DNA of 64,000 nucleotides from Filimonas lacunae (GTDB lineage Bacteria > Bacteroidota > Bacteroidia > Chitinophagales > Chitinophagaceae), in contig NZ_AP017422.1 of assembly GCF_002355595.1 (NCBI RefSeq), forward strand, positions 3,100,001-3,164,000, read 5' to 3'. Below are positions 17,151-27,004 of this stretch, one piece after another (positions within the stretch are counted from its first letter, which is position 1; every line of letters starts with the position of its first letter). The notes below the pieces were generated by a model, which saw nothing but the letters and a program-made list of their open reading frames with translations, made no database searches and was not told the DNA's origin. Position numbers and translations under genes: made by a program.

Positions 17151-20100
17151 TTAAAAACTGGCGTTCAGTGAAAACCCATAACTGCGTATGTAGGGTATGC
17201 CGGATGTTTCTGTAGAAGCACCGGAACCACTATCATTAAAGCTAACCGGGTTTACATGGTCTTTAGCGCTGTTGTACAGATAAAACAGGTTGTTGCCAAT
17301 AACACTTACCCGTAAGCCATTGCATTTGAACTTGCCGGCAATTTTAGCGGGCAGGTCATAACTGATAAAAGCCTGCTGCACCGATACCCACGAAGAGGTG
17401 AAGATGGCTTCTTCCCGTATGCCGTTACCCCAGCTATGTGTGTTGCTATAGTAGCTGTTGGAAGATGTGGGGTTTACCCAGCCTTTATCATACGCTTCTT
17501 TCATGGTCATGCCCGACAAATCATGTGTTTGACCGTCCAGCCCTTTTACAGAGGTGCCGCGTTGATACACGCCATCTATAATTACTCCGTTCTCCATTTG
17601 AGCGCCGGCGGAGTTGACATAGGATAAACCTCCCCTCTCCTTGGTACGGTAAGGCAGCGTGCTTTTGGTGCTGCCTACCCACTGACCAAAATCGGAAGCA
17701 TAGGAATATACCATGCCGCCATATTTGGCATCGAGCGTTACGCTGAACTGGAAATTTTTATAATTAAATGTGTTACGCAGGTTGCCTAAGAAATCAGGAT
17801 TCACAGAACCCAGCACTGGTTGCTTATCCAGCCCATCAGCATAGTTAGAGGCCCTTACATAGTAAGAAGTGTAGGCACTGGCAGCAGCCAATACCCGTTT
17901 GCCGTTTTTGCTGTCACTGATGTTGTTGCCACCTGCATCTTTAGCCTGGTAACGTGCATAGGCATACCGGGCCGTTAAAGCGCCATATTCGCCTCCCGCC
18001 TTCGCTATTACATCATAACCGTCTCCACCGCCAATTCTTACGCTTTGTGCGCCTAATGGCAGGGTTACTACGGTGTTACGGTTACGGGTATAGTTAAAGG
18101 CCACATCCCACGAAAAGTTCCTGGTTTTTACCGGTGTGCCAAACAAATGCAGTTCAATGCCCCGGTTGCGTACCAGGCCGCCATTCACCAACGCCCTCGG
18201 TACCCCGGAGGTAGCGGGCACATCAAATGAAATGATCTGGTTTTTGGTATCCTGTGTATAAAAGGTGAAATCACCGCCCAGCCGGTTATGCAATAGTTTA
18301 AACTCCAGCCCTGTTTCAAACTTGATGCTTCTTTCCGGAATCAGGTTCTGGTTAGGTAGCTCATTTTCTTTATACTGGTAGTTGGTTACAGAGGTGCCAT
18401 TCCTGTCTACATAAGGAGCATTGGCTTTATAAGCACCTGTGTTGGCTTTGTAGGCCATGGTGCCATTGCCGGACGATACATAAGATACCCTTAATTTACC
18501 ATAATCTATCGCCTTAGGTAAAGCTGCTTTAAACGCATCTGTAAAAACCCAGGCTACATCTGCACCCGGGTAGAAATAAGAAAAATGCCCATGCCCATCA
18601 TTGTATACCAGGGTGGAGTTCCAGTCATTTCTACCGTACAGGTTCAGGGTCAGGTAATCTTTAAAAGCAATGCTACCCTGAAAAAATGCAGAGCTTAATT
18701 GTGTTTTGTTCGGTGGATCTTCTGTGATAGTGGCTGCGTCTTTGGTGTTAGACAGCCGGTAAACATCGGGCAGGATAGCGCCATTTGTTTTATAGTAGGC
18801 ATATTTGCTGCGGGAGGTATTGAGCTCAGCACCCGCCTGCAACATAAAGTTTAATTCATTGATTCTTTTGGTAACATTGAAATTACCTCTGTAACGGCCT
18901 ACTGTTACATTGCGGATAGAGGACTGATATTCAGGGTTCATAAACCCTGCATTGCGGCCCCGCAGGTGTCCTTCATAATTCTGACCCAGATAGTTGACAC
19001 TGGCATTGCCCTGAAACTCCAGCCAGTTAGTGAGCGCCGCCTTTATATCCACGCTGCCCCGGAGGTTGTTTTCGGCTTGTGTCAGCTTGTCTTCGTATAG
19101 AATGTATAATACCGGGGTAAGTCCTATAATATCATCTTTAAAAGAACCCCCTTCCTGTTCATTGATATAGTGGGTGTTCCAATAATCCATATCATAGTTG
19201 CGTGCGGCCCAGGCTGTATTGCGCAACAGGCCATTCTCTCCCTGATTATTGGGGTTGTAGGCATCACTTTTTACATAGGATACATTCGCATCTACCATTA
19301 CCTTATTGGCCAGGCGTTGTGTGCCGCGGAAGCTAACGCTATTGCGTTTGAAATTATTGTTGGGAGTAACGCCATTGGAATACAGGTTGGAATAAGATAA
19401 GCGGAATGTGCCTTTTTCATTACCACCCGATATGGCCACATTGGCGTTATTGGTAAAGCCCTGTCTAAACAGGCTTAGTACATCATTAGATACATTCTTC
19501 CGGGTTAAACCGGTAATGTCTTTTACGGTTTGGCCTGCTATAGGCGGGCCGTAATTATAAAAATAGTTGGCGGGATTAATTTCCAACGTGCCATCGGCGC
19601 CTGTTATAAAATCTTTGGTGTTAGAGCCACCACCAAACTCATTTTGTAAGTCCATGGTTTTATAGGCCTTGTCCCAGAGGGCGCTTTCCGAAAAGCTGAT
19701 GCCTAAACCCTTTTGCGAAAATCCCTTTTTAGTTTTGATATAGATAATGCCATTGGCAGCCCGGCTGCCATATAAGGCGGTTACAGCACCGCCTTTTAAC
19801 ACGCTTACCGATTCTATATCATCCGGGTTCAGGTCTTTTAAGATATTACCAAAGTCCTGATCGCCACCCCGGTTGGGTATCACCACATCCTGATCCATTA
19901 CAATATCATCTATTACCACCAGGGGCTGGTTGCGGTAAGGATCGAGCGATGCGCTACCCCGGATTAAGAAACGAGTAGTAGCCTGCGGGCCGGCAACCCC
20001 CGATTGCACCTGCATGCCGGGCACCATGCCCTGCAACCCGGCAATTGGGTTAATAGGATTGTAGCGGCGTATATCTTCACCTGCTACCTGTGTTACAGCA

Positions 20101-20477
20101 TAGCCCAATCCTCTTTTGCTACGCTTTTCGCCAAAGCCGGTAACCACTACTTCATTTAAATTGCCGGCGTCTATGGCCAGCGAAACTTCCAGTATATCTT
20201 TTCCCTGTACCTGCACACTGCGTTCGCGATAACCTACCGCGCTAAAAACCAGCACGGGTTGGGGTATGCCTGCCGGCAGTGTTACCTTAAAAAAGCCGGA
20301 CTCATCTGTAATGCCTTTCAGTTTGGTTCCTTTTACCTGGTAATTCACAGCCACTAATGGCTGTCCGGTGCTGTCGCGAACCACACCGGTAACCACCCGT
20401 TTATCCTGGGCAGTAAGCAAACTACTCCACATACAGCAGAGCAGCAGAAGAAAAAACATGCGGACTGTCTTCTTCAT
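17151..20477 (-). CDS. SusC/RagA-family TonB-linked outer-membrane transporter
   Basis: The 1108-residue protein has a signal peptide, an N-terminal carboxypeptidase-D-like regulatory domain (residues ~28-105, TGVVRDSTGQPL onwards), a TonB-dependent plug with the typical LNEVVVTGFG near residue 110, and a beta-barrel ending in aromatic NASF. It imports a nutrient across the outer membrane using TonB energy, with the following SusD protein as lid. The ROK regulator gene lies 85 bases upstream on the same strand, so the pair is probably under its control. Confidence 0.95.
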   Translation of the reverse strand: MKKTVRMFFLLLLCCMWSSLLTAQDKRVVTGVVRDSTGQPLVAVNYQVKGTKLKGITDESGFFKVTLPAGIPQPVLVFSAVGYRERSVQVQGKDILEVSLAIDAGNLNEVVVTGFGEKRSKRGLGYAVTQVAGEDIRRYNPINPIAGLQGMVPGMQVQSGVAGPQATTRFLIRGSASLDPYRNQPLVVIDDIVMDQDVVIPNRGGDQDFGNILKDLNPDDIESVSVLKGGAVTALYGSRAANGIIYIKTKKGFSQKGLGISFSESALWDKAYKTMDLQNEFGGGSNTKDFITGADGTLEINPANYFYNYGPPIAGQTVKDITGLTRKNVSNDVLSLFRQGFTNNANVAISGGNEKGTFRLSYSNLYSNGVTPNNNFKRNSVSFRGTQRLANKVMVDANVSYVKSDAYNPNNQGENGLLRNTAWAARNYDMDYWNTHYINEQEGGSFKDDIIGLTPVLYILYEDKLTQAENNLRGSVDIKAALTNWLEFQGNASVNYLGQNYEGHLRGRNAGFMNPEYQSSIRNVTVGRYRGNFNVTKRINELNFMLQAGAELNTSRSKYAYYKTNGAILPDVYRLSNTKDAATITEDPPNKTQLSSAFFQGSIAFKDYLTLNLYGRNDWNSTLVYNDGHGHFSYFYPGADVAWVFTDAFKAALPKAIDYGKLRVSYVSSGNGTMAYKANTGAYKANAPYVDRNGTSVTNYQYKENELPNQNLIPERSIKFETGLEFKLLHNRLGGDFTFYTQDTKNQIISFDVPATSGVPRALVNGGLVRNRGIELHLFGTPVKTRNFSWDVAFNYTRNRNTVVTLPLGAQSVRIGGGDGYDVIAKAGGEYGALTARYAYARYQAKDAGGNNISDSKNGKRVLAAASAYTSYYVRASNYADGLDKQPVLGSVNPDFLGNLRNTFNYKNFQFSVTLDAKYGGMVYSYASDFGQWVGSTKSTLPYRTKERGGLSYVNSAGAQMENGVIIDGVYQRGTSVKGLDGQTHDLSGMTMKEAYDKGWVNPTSSNSYYSNTHSWGNGIREEAIFTSSWVSVQQAFISYDLPAKIAGKFKCNGLRVSVIGNNLFYLYNSAKDHVNPVSFNDSGSGASTETSGIPYIRSYGFSLNASF

Positions 20478-20562
20478 AGCAGTTTGTATTTTAGGTGAAT
20501 AATAAATACATAGCTGCCTGGTGCTGGATAAGCCGCAAATAGTTAACTCATGTATATACCCT

Positions 20563-21795
20563 TTAATTGGCGGTAAGCGCTATGTATTTATTACTTCTCA
20601 TGTAAGTGTCGTCCAATAAAATAGAATCGTAGTTTTCCATTACCAGTGCTGCCGCTCCGGTTAGTGCTGCTTCATGTCCCAGGTTCGATACCACAATATT
20701 TGTATGTGCGCTCATCCTGGGAATACAATGTTCATTTAAAGCTTGTTGAATAGGCGCCTGCCATATTTTACCCGCTGCCGATCCGCGTCCACTCAGGATA
20801 ATGGTTTCGGGATTCATTAAATGAATCAATACCGCTACCCCCCTGCCTATATTGTAACCGGCTTCTGATAACAGTTCTACTGCAAACCGGTCGCCACCGG
20901 CAGCTGCATTCATAATGGCATCTGCATCCGGCTCCAGTTGCTGTTGTTGCAGCCAGCGCGTTAAAACGGTTTGTTTACCTGCTTCTATACCCTTGTAGGC
21001 TTTCGCTATTACTATTTGTAAAGATGTTTCTGTTTCCAGGCAGCCTGTTTTGCCACAGCTGCATAAACGCCCATTCATAAATAAAGGGATATGGCTCAAC
21101 TCCCCGGCAAATCCATTGTGTCCTCTGAACAATTTCCCGTTTACAATCATGCCCAGCCCTATGCCCCAGCCTATGTTTATTACCATAGCGTGCTGTTGCT
21201 CCCGGGCTACTCCAAAACGTAATTCGGCCAGGGCTATCAAACGTGAGTCATTATCAATAAACACCGGCAGTTGTAACTGACGGCTGATATATTCTTTTAC
21301 CGTTTCGGGTGCTGTTGCTAAAAAGGTATAATTCACTCCCAGCACGGCATCTACAAAGCCGGGCATACCCACGCCCACGCCTATAATATATTGGCGGTTT
21401 ATGCCCGATGCGGCAATCGCTGCTTCAATCTTCTCTGTTAATAAAAACAAAGCCTGTGCATTGTCTGCCAGCGGTAATGTCATTTTTACTACCGGTTGCA
21501 CCTGTTTGTTTTGCATGTTCAGCACTGCAATACGGGTGGTGAACTGGTCTGCCGCAACAGATACTATATAAAAAACATCTTTTTTAATGCAGTACATGGC
21601 TGCACGACGCCCACCTGTACTTGGGGCTTGCCCACTCTCCAGCACATATCCTTCTTTTATTAAATCGTTCAATAACCGGGTAGTGACCGGCAGGCTTTTT
21701 TCAATAGCAACGCTTAGTTCGGCACAGGAAAGCATATCAGCAAAATACAAATGCTTTAATACCTTTCGTTTATAAAGGCCTTTTTTACTCATCAT
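20563..21795 (-). CDS. ROK-family transcriptional regulator
   Basis: The 410-residue protein has an N-terminal winged helix (residues ~10-70, LSVAIEKSLPVTTRLLNDLI), which sets it apart from plain sugar kinases. The ROK sugar-binding domain follows, with DNDSRLIALAE, GWGIGLGMI and the cysteine-rich zinc loop CSCGKTGCLE of the ROK signature. Relatives such as NagC, Mlc and XylR respond to sugars or sugar phosphates. It is the first gene of an operon followed by susC, susD, the redoxin and the monooxygenase-like gene. A 23-bp perfect palindrome overlaps its own promoter. The effector is not readable from the sequence. Confidence 0.93.
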   Translation of the reverse strand: MMSKKGLYKRKVLKHLYFADMLSCAELSVAIEKSLPVTTRLLNDLIKEGYVLESGQAPSTGGRRAAMYCIKKDVFYIVSVAADQFTTRIAVLNMQNKQVQPVVKMTLPLADNAQALFLLTEKIEAAIAASGINRQYIIGVGVGMPGFVDAVLGVNYTFLATAPETVKEYISRQLQLPVFIDNDSRLIALAELRFGVAREQQHAMVINIGWGIGLGMIVNGKLFRGHNGFAGELSHIPLFMNGRLCSCGKTGCLETETSLQIVIAKAYKGIEAGKQTVLTRWLQQQQLEPDADAIMNAAAGGDRFAVELLSEAGYNIGRGVAVLIHLMNPETIILSGRGSAAGKIWQAPIQQALNEHCIPRMSAHTNIVVSNLGHEAALTGAAALVMENYDSILLDDTYMRSNKYIALTAN

Positions 21796-21815
21796 AAAGC
21801 AGCTGTTTGGTAAGC

Positions 21816-21857
21816 CTTATTAAATATATAATATACTTATTAAATTATTTAATAAGT
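21816..21857. promoter_or_regulatory. ROK operator: 23-bp perfect palindrome plus a third half-site
   Basis: ACTTATTAAAT (21835-21845) and ATTTAATAAGT (21847-21857) are perfect inverted 11-mers around one T. A further CTTATTAAAT lies at 21816-21825, 20 bp away in the same orientation as the left arm. The minus strand between them reads TATATTTA, a -7-like box for the ROK gene, so bound protein would block that promoter. AT-rich TTA...TAA palindromes are usual for NagC/Mlc-type ROK regulators. Confidence 0.55.
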
Positions 21858-22020
21858 GTAAGCCCGGAATGAGAAAGATGCTGTTGCAGTTTATAAAATA
21901 TGCTATAAAGTATTCATTATCAGCAATAACGACGCGAGGGAACACTTTGAGAAATTGGGGGAACATTAAAAAAGGACGCAACCCTGCAAGAAGCGCCCTT
22001 ATGGCTATCTTATAAAACAA

Positions 22021-22392
22021 TTACATCCAGTCCGAACAAAATCGGTAAAACGCATTGCGCAAATCAAGCCAGTGTTTTTCTACTTTAGAATATTGGTCTT
22101 CTAACAGGTTTAACTGTTTAGGTAATTTTGTATTGATGTAAGCGGCATAGTTCTCTGCTTCTTTGGCAACAGCGGCGACTACTTCACTAATATGATTCAG
22201 AAGTTTGTCAATGGTGTCGGACTGCCTGTTGAACTCTGTTTCGTAATGTGCTACCTGGGCCGGTACTTCCATGGCCACATTACGGGAAGCAATATCATTG
22301 AGGCGGTGCCTGAGAATTACTGCTTCTTCCTTATAAAATCTTAACGAGCGTGACCAATCATTACAGGCACTGTTCCAATGACGAATATTCAT
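22021..22392 (-). CDS. Small helical hypothetical protein
   Basis: The 123-residue protein is almost entirely predicted helix, with hydrophobic spacing like a coiled coil or four-helix bundle and no signal or membrane segment. It is rich in His, Trp and acidic residues at intervals. No family was recognised. It stands alone, upstream of the ROK gene on the same strand but separated from it by about 225 bases. Confidence 0.55.
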   Translation of the reverse strand: MNIRHWNSACNDWSRSLRFYKEEAVILRHRLNDIASRNVAMEVPAQVAHYETEFNRQSDTIDKLLNHISEVVAAVAKEAENYAAYINTKLPKQLNLLEDQYSKVEKHWLDLRNAFYRFCSDWM

Positions 22393-22753
22393 ACTTCTTG
22401 CTTTTTATACTGCAAACAAACACCCTTTCGCCTGCCGCAAAAATGACCAGCGTCAGGCTTCATTTTAATATTCGTCAGTATATATACTATGCCCTACATG
22501 CTGTATAATGCCTGATAGCAACTAATGTTGCGATGTTATCGGTAACATTTTTTAGAAAAGAATAAGCTGTACACCGGCCCTGCCTGGACGAACCTGGTAG
22601 CCTGGATAAGTTTTAATTATAATTGTTTTATGAATGAGAATTAATTTAATCCTTTCCTGTACCCTATCGAGGTAACATACTAATGTGGAGGGGCTTTGAT
22701 TAAAAAATCCTTATAACAATATTTATTATTTGGATTGTAATAGAAAAGTGTAG
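22393..22753. other. Non-coding stretch
   Basis: No coding frame is supported. A weak hairpin (ATGTTA, TCGG, TAACAT) followed by six T near 22533-22554 could be a plus-strand terminator. Nothing else stands out. Confidence 0.4.
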
Positions 22754-22765
22754 TACTTTTACTTC

Positions 22766-22884
22766 AGAAACAGCGGTTAACGCGTTCTAACTCAAATCAG
22801 ATTATTTTCACCTTATTATAAACTAGGTGTTTTTCATAGGTTAGCAACGGCCTGCCTTGTCTAAGGCTCAGGCCTATTTTTTTT
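22766..22884 (+). ncRNA. Candidate small RNA or terminated leader
   Basis: A -7-like TACTTTTA at 22754-22761 is followed, about 85 bases later, by a strong intrinsic terminator. The terminator stem pairs GGCCTG with CAGGCC and CCTT with AAGG (22849-22874), followed by eight T. No start codon opens a convincing frame between them. It could be a ~118-nt RNA or an attenuated leader of the DUF6377 gene. The nearest TTTG lies 21, not 19, bases before the -7 box, which weakens the promoter. Confidence 0.35.
22849..22884 (+). terminator. Strong intrinsic terminator upstream of the DUF6377 gene
   Basis: A GC-rich stem of 6 + 4 bp (GGCCTG CCTT / AAGG CT CAGGCC) is followed by eight T. It lies 75 bases before the start of the next gene and has no plus-strand gene before it for several kilobases, so it must end a short transcript. 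Confidence 0.7.
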
Positions 22885-22931
22885 AATATACCTTACTGCA
22901 AAAACTTTCTTCTCTCCGCAATTCCCTTGAT

Positions 22932-22939
22932 TATCTTTG
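22932..22939 (+). promoter_or_regulatory. Promoter -7 box of the DUF6377 gene
   Basis: TATCTTTG matches the Bacteroidota -7 consensus TAnnTTTG perfectly and sits 20 bases before the ATG. The -33 element is not clear. Confidence 0.5.
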
Positions 22940-22958
22940 CCGCATTTAAATTCAGCGG

Positions 22959-24590
22959 ATGTTGAAAAAATGGTGGCTACATGTATTCCTGTTATTATTA
23001 TTGATTCTGTGGGGTAAAGCCTACGCATCCGATTCACTCACTACCCTGCTGGACAACGCTGTTCATAACAAACAGCAATATGCGGCACTGAAAGAGCAGC
23101 GCATAGCTATGCTCCATCACAACATAGGCATCTTTCCTCCCAACCAGTATAACAAGGCGCTTTACCAGGAGTACCGGAAATACCGGTTGGATAGCGCTAT
23201 CTATTATGTACAGCAAAACCTTAACCTCGTTAATAGCCCCCACAACGTCACCGAAAAAGCAGAAGCGGTTTTGCAACTGGCAGGTCTGTATTCCAGCCTG
23301 GGCAAGTTCAGGGAATCGGAACAGATGATTGCTTCTGTTAACCGGCAGCAGCTACCCGCACCCCTATTACCGCTTTATTACGAAACCTACCTGCGCTTTT
23401 TTGAACATTACACTACTAATAACTACAACGGTAGCTATGTAACACATATTCGTCATTACCGCGATTCGTTGTTGCAGGTGCTGGATGCTACCCTTCCCGA
23501 TTATATTATTTACCAGGCACAGCAGGCTATGGACAGTGGGTTAATCAGCCAGGCACAGCAAAGGCTGGAAGGGGCGTTGATCACTATCAACCCGCAAAAT
23601 GAGGTGTATGCCATGGTCACTTACCTGCTGGCTATTATTCACCGCAAACAACACCATCCGCAGCAGGAGAAATATTATTTCACCCTCAGCGCACTGGCCG
23701 ATACCCGTAATGCCGTGAAAGACCAGGCTTCAATTATGGATCTGGCTTTGATTGATTATGCCGCGGGTGATATTGACAGAGCTTATTTATATACTCAGTC
23801 GGCTGTAGAAGACGCCCTTTTTAGCAAGGTGCAGTTTAGAACCGTGCAAATGGCGCAGTTTTTTACGGTTATCAACGGTGCTTATCACCAGCGCGAAGCA
23901 CAGCGTAAAGCACAATTGCAGCGGTTTCTTTTTGCTATCAGCTTATTATCTGTTTTCCTGGTAATAGCAGTGATATACGTATATAAGCAGATGAAAAAAG
24001 TGTCGGCAATGAAAGAAGAGCTGTCGGTAAGCAGCAGGCAACTGGCCGCACTTAACAGTCAGATTACGCGGCAGAATACCGAACTACAGGAAACCAATGC
24101 CAGCTTGCAGGATGCCAACCGTATTAAAGAAGAGTATATCGCTCACTTTTTCGACCTCTGTTCGGCTTATATTAATAAACTGGAAAACTACCGCCACACC
24201 CTCTACCAGAAAGCTACCGGTAAAAAAACGGAAGAGCTGATTCAGCTTTTGCGCAGCACTACGGTGGTAGATACCGAAGTGGAAGAATTGTACCGCCACT
24301 TTGACAATATCTTTATTAACCTCTATCCCGGCTTTATAAAAGATTTTAATGCATTGCTACTGCCCGACGAGCAGGTTGTGTTAAAACCCGGTGAATTGCT
24401 GAATACTGAACTGCGCATTTTTGCACTGATACGGCTGGGCATTACCGATAGTGTAAAAATTGCGGCCTTCCTCCGTTACTCGCTAAGCACTATTTATAAT
24501 TATCGTACCCGTGCCCGTAACAAAGCGGCTGTTTCGCGGGAAGAATTTGAAATTATGGTGATGAGAGCAGGCAGTCTACAATCAAAATAG
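22959..24590 (+). CDS. DUF6377-type membrane-bound transcriptional regulator
   Basis: The 543-residue protein has a signal peptide, an extracytoplasmic TPR-like helical region (residues ~25-310), and one membrane helix near residues 322-342 (FLFAISLLSVFLVIAVIYVY). A coiled-coil follows (residues ~345-395), then a cytoplasmic C-terminal helix-turn-helix-like part (LGITDSVKIAAFLRYSLSTIYNYRTRARNK). This layout is that of the DUF6377 family of membrane-spanning regulators in Bacteroidota, which often sit beside polysaccharide-use genes. The next gene on the same strand is a GH3 beta-glucosidase, 165 bases away, and is a likely target. Confidence 0.82.
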   Translation: MLKKWWLHVFLLLLLILWGKAYASDSLTTLLDNAVHNKQQYAALKEQRIAMLHHNIGIFPPNQYNKALYQEYRKYRLDSAIYYVQQNLNLVNSPHNVTEKAEAVLQLAGLYSSLGKFRESEQMIASVNRQQLPAPLLPLYYETYLRFFEHYTTNNYNGSYVTHIRHYRDSLLQVLDATLPDYIIYQAQQAMDSGLISQAQQRLEGALITINPQNEVYAMVTYLLAIIHRKQHHPQQEKYYFTLSALADTRNAVKDQASIMDLALIDYAAGDIDRAYLYTQSAVEDALFSKVQFRTVQMAQFFTVINGAYHQREAQRKAQLQRFLFAISLLSVFLVIAVIYVYKQMKKVSAMKEELSVSSRQLAALNSQITRQNTELQETNASLQDANRIKEEYIAHFFDLCSAYINKLENYRHTLYQKATGKKTEELIQLLRSTTVVDTEVEELYRHFDNIFINLYPGFIKDFNALLLPDEQVVLKPGELLNTELRIFALIRLGITDSVKIAAFLRYSLSTIYNYRTRARNKAAVSREEFEIMVMRAGSLQSK

Positions 24591-24755
24591 GTGTAATTAC
24601 TTTTATATTTTACTACTTTTTCATGCCTGGGGGAGTGTGTCAACAGGTTGATAATCAGATGTGTATTAATTTGAAATTACTACTTTTTCCTTTTACAAAC
24701 GGATATACGCCTGCAAGCGCGCTAGTTTTAATCCTTCATTGAATCAACCACAGTT

Positions 24756-26972
24756 ATGTTTAGAAAAAGGATTACGCTTGCCGCAATACTGGCCCTTGCC
24801 TTAACCGGCGCCCGGGCACAGTTCAATACTCCTGTTTACCTGGATGATAGCAAACCACTGAAAGAACGGATGGAGGATGCGCTTTCGCGCATGACGCTGG
24901 AAGAAAAGATTGCTTTCATTCATGCACAATCTAAATTCAGCTCACCGGGTGTAACCCGCCTGGGTATTCCTGAAAACTGGATGACCGATGGCCCACACGG
25001 TATTCGTAGCGAGGTGTTATGGGACGAATGGGATCAGGCCGGATGGACAAACGACTCCTGTATGGCGTATCCTGCCCTTACCTGCCTGGCTGCCAGCTGG
25101 AATAAAGACATGTCGTTTTTGTATGGTAAAAGCATTGGTGAAGAAGCCCGTTACCGTAACAAAAACGTATTGTTAGGACCTGGTGTGAATATTTATCGCA
25201 CCCCGCTGAATGGCCGCAATTTCGAGTACATGGGTGAAGATCCCTTTTTGAGTAGCAAAATGGTAGTGCCATACATTAAAGGTGTACAGCTGAATGGTGT
25301 GGCTGCCTGTGTAAAGCATTTTGCCTTAAATAACCAGGAAACCGACCGCCATAAAGTGGACGTGGAAGTAGACGATCGTACCCTTTACGAAATATACCTG
25401 CCTGCTTTTAAAGCAGCGGTACAGGAAGGTGGCGCCTGGGCTATAATGGGTTCGTATAATAAATACAAAGGACAGTACAACTGTCATAACCAATACCTGT
25501 TAATCGACATCCTGCGTAAAGAATGGGGTTTTGAAGGGGTGGTGGTGAGCGATTGGGGTGGTGTACATGATACCAGACAAGCCATCTTTAACGGTTTGGA
25601 TATGGAGTTTGGTTCGTGGACAAACGGTTTAAGCTGGAGCCGCAGCAATGCTTATGATAACTACTACCTGGCCCTGCCCTACCTGGAAATGATCAGGAAA
25701 GGTGAAGTGGGTACGAAGGAGCTGGATGAGAAAGTGCGTCATATCCTGCGCCTGAGCTTCCTTACCACTATGAACAAGAACAGGCCTTTTGGCAGCTTTG
25801 GCACAAAGGAGCATTCTGATGCAGCCCGCAATATTGCCACAGAAGGTATTGTGTTGTTGCAGAATAAAAACAATGTGCTGCCTATCGATTTTACTAAAAC
25901 CAAAAAGATAGCGGTGATTGGTGAGAATGCGATTAAAATGATGACCGTAGGTGGTGGTAGTTCTTCACTCAAAGCCAAATACGAAATTTCTCCTTTACAA
26001 GGCATTAAAAACCGTGTTGGTACACAAGCAGAGGTAGTATATGCCCGTGGTTATGTAGGTGATTCCTCTGGCAATTATAACGGTGTGGTTACCGGCCAAA
26101 GCCTGGCTGATAAACGTTCTAAAGCCGAGTTACTGGAAGAAGCGCGCAACGTGGCTAAAAATGCAGATATCGTCATCTTTATTGGTGGTTTAAATAAAAG
26201 CGATTACCAGGATTGTGAAGGTTACGACCGCACCAGCCTGGGCCTGCCTTATGGACAGGATACCGTTATCAGCGAACTGGCAAAAGTGAATAAGAACCTG
26301 GTAGTAGTGAATATTTCCGGCAACGCAGTAGCCATGCCCTGGGTAAATGAAGTACCCACTATTATGCAAGGCTGGTTTTTAGGCTCAGAAGCGGGTAATG
26401 CGCTGGCAGCTGTATTAACCGGCGATGTTAACCCATCCGGTAAACTGCCTTTTACTTTCCCCGTAAAACTGCAGGACAATGGTGCTCATGCATTGGGTGA
26501 GTTTCCCGGTAATGGCCAGGAAAATTACAAAGAAGGCTTGTTTGTAGGCTACCGCTATAGCGATAAGCAACAGATTAAACCTTTGTTTGCTTTTGGTCAC
26601 GGTATTAGCTACACTACTTTTGAATATGGTAAAGTGAGTGCTGATAAAAAAACAATGACAGCTACTGATAAAATCACTTTTCATGTTACTGTTAAAAATA
26701 CTGGTAAGCGTGCAGGTGCCGAAACTGTACAGCTATATATCAGTGATCTGAAATCTTCCCTTCCCCGTCCTGTAAAAGAGCTGAAAGGCTTTGAGAAAGT
26801 GCAGTTGCAGCCCGGCGAAGAAAAAACGGTAAGCATCACTATTGATAAAGCCGCATTAAGCTTTTTTGATGCCGCCAAACATGAGTGGATTGCGGAGCCC
26901 GGAGAATTTGAAGCCATTATAGGCGCATCCAGCACTAATTTGAAAAGCAAGGTTGCCTTTACATTACAGTAG
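24756..26972 (+). CDS. bglX: GH3 beta-glucosidase-type glycoside hydrolase
   Basis: The 738-residue exported enzyme has a signal peptide (MFRKRITLAAILALALTGARA). The GH3 N-terminal barrel carries the catalytic nucleophile Asp in VVVSDWGGVHD (near residue 270) and the upstream CVKHFALNNQETDR. The GH3 C-terminal sandwich follows, and a fibronectin-III-like domain occupies the last ~80 residues. It hydrolyses terminal non-reducing beta-linked sugars from oligosaccharides, probably in the periplasm. The neighbouring DUF6377 regulator may control it. The exact sugar is not predictable; the symbol marks family resemblance only. Confidence 0.92.
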   Translation: MFRKRITLAAILALALTGARAQFNTPVYLDDSKPLKERMEDALSRMTLEEKIAFIHAQSKFSSPGVTRLGIPENWMTDGPHGIRSEVLWDEWDQAGWTNDSCMAYPALTCLAASWNKDMSFLYGKSIGEEARYRNKNVLLGPGVNIYRTPLNGRNFEYMGEDPFLSSKMVVPYIKGVQLNGVAACVKHFALNNQETDRHKVDVEVDDRTLYEIYLPAFKAAVQEGGAWAIMGSYNKYKGQYNCHNQYLLIDILRKEWGFEGVVVSDWGGVHDTRQAIFNGLDMEFGSWTNGLSWSRSNAYDNYYLALPYLEMIRKGEVGTKELDEKVRHILRLSFLTTMNKNRPFGSFGTKEHSDAARNIATEGIVLLQNKNNVLPIDFTKTKKIAVIGENAIKMMTVGGGSSSLKAKYEISPLQGIKNRVGTQAEVVYARGYVGDSSGNYNGVVTGQSLADKRSKAELLEEARNVAKNADIVIFIGGLNKSDYQDCEGYDRTSLGLPYGQDTVISELAKVNKNLVVVNISGNAVAMPWVNEVPTIMQGWFLGSEAGNALAAVLTGDVNPSGKLPFTFPVKLQDNGAHALGEFPGNGQENYKEGLFVGYRYSDKQQIKPLFAFGHGISYTTFEYGKVSADKKTMTATDKITFHVTVKNTGKRAGAETVQLYISDLKSSLPRPVKELKGFEKVQLQPGEEKTVSITIDKAALSFFDAAKHEWIAEPGEFEAIIGASSTNLKSKVAFTLQ

Positions 26973-27004
26973 AGCTGTAATGCACATGAGTGTATGTTGT
27001 TGCA

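Noticed and set aside
24605-24690. Direct repeat TTACTACTTTTTC before the GH3 gene
   Set aside because: Two copies 66 bases apart in AT-rich DNA could be chance; there is no matching regulator and no palindrome.
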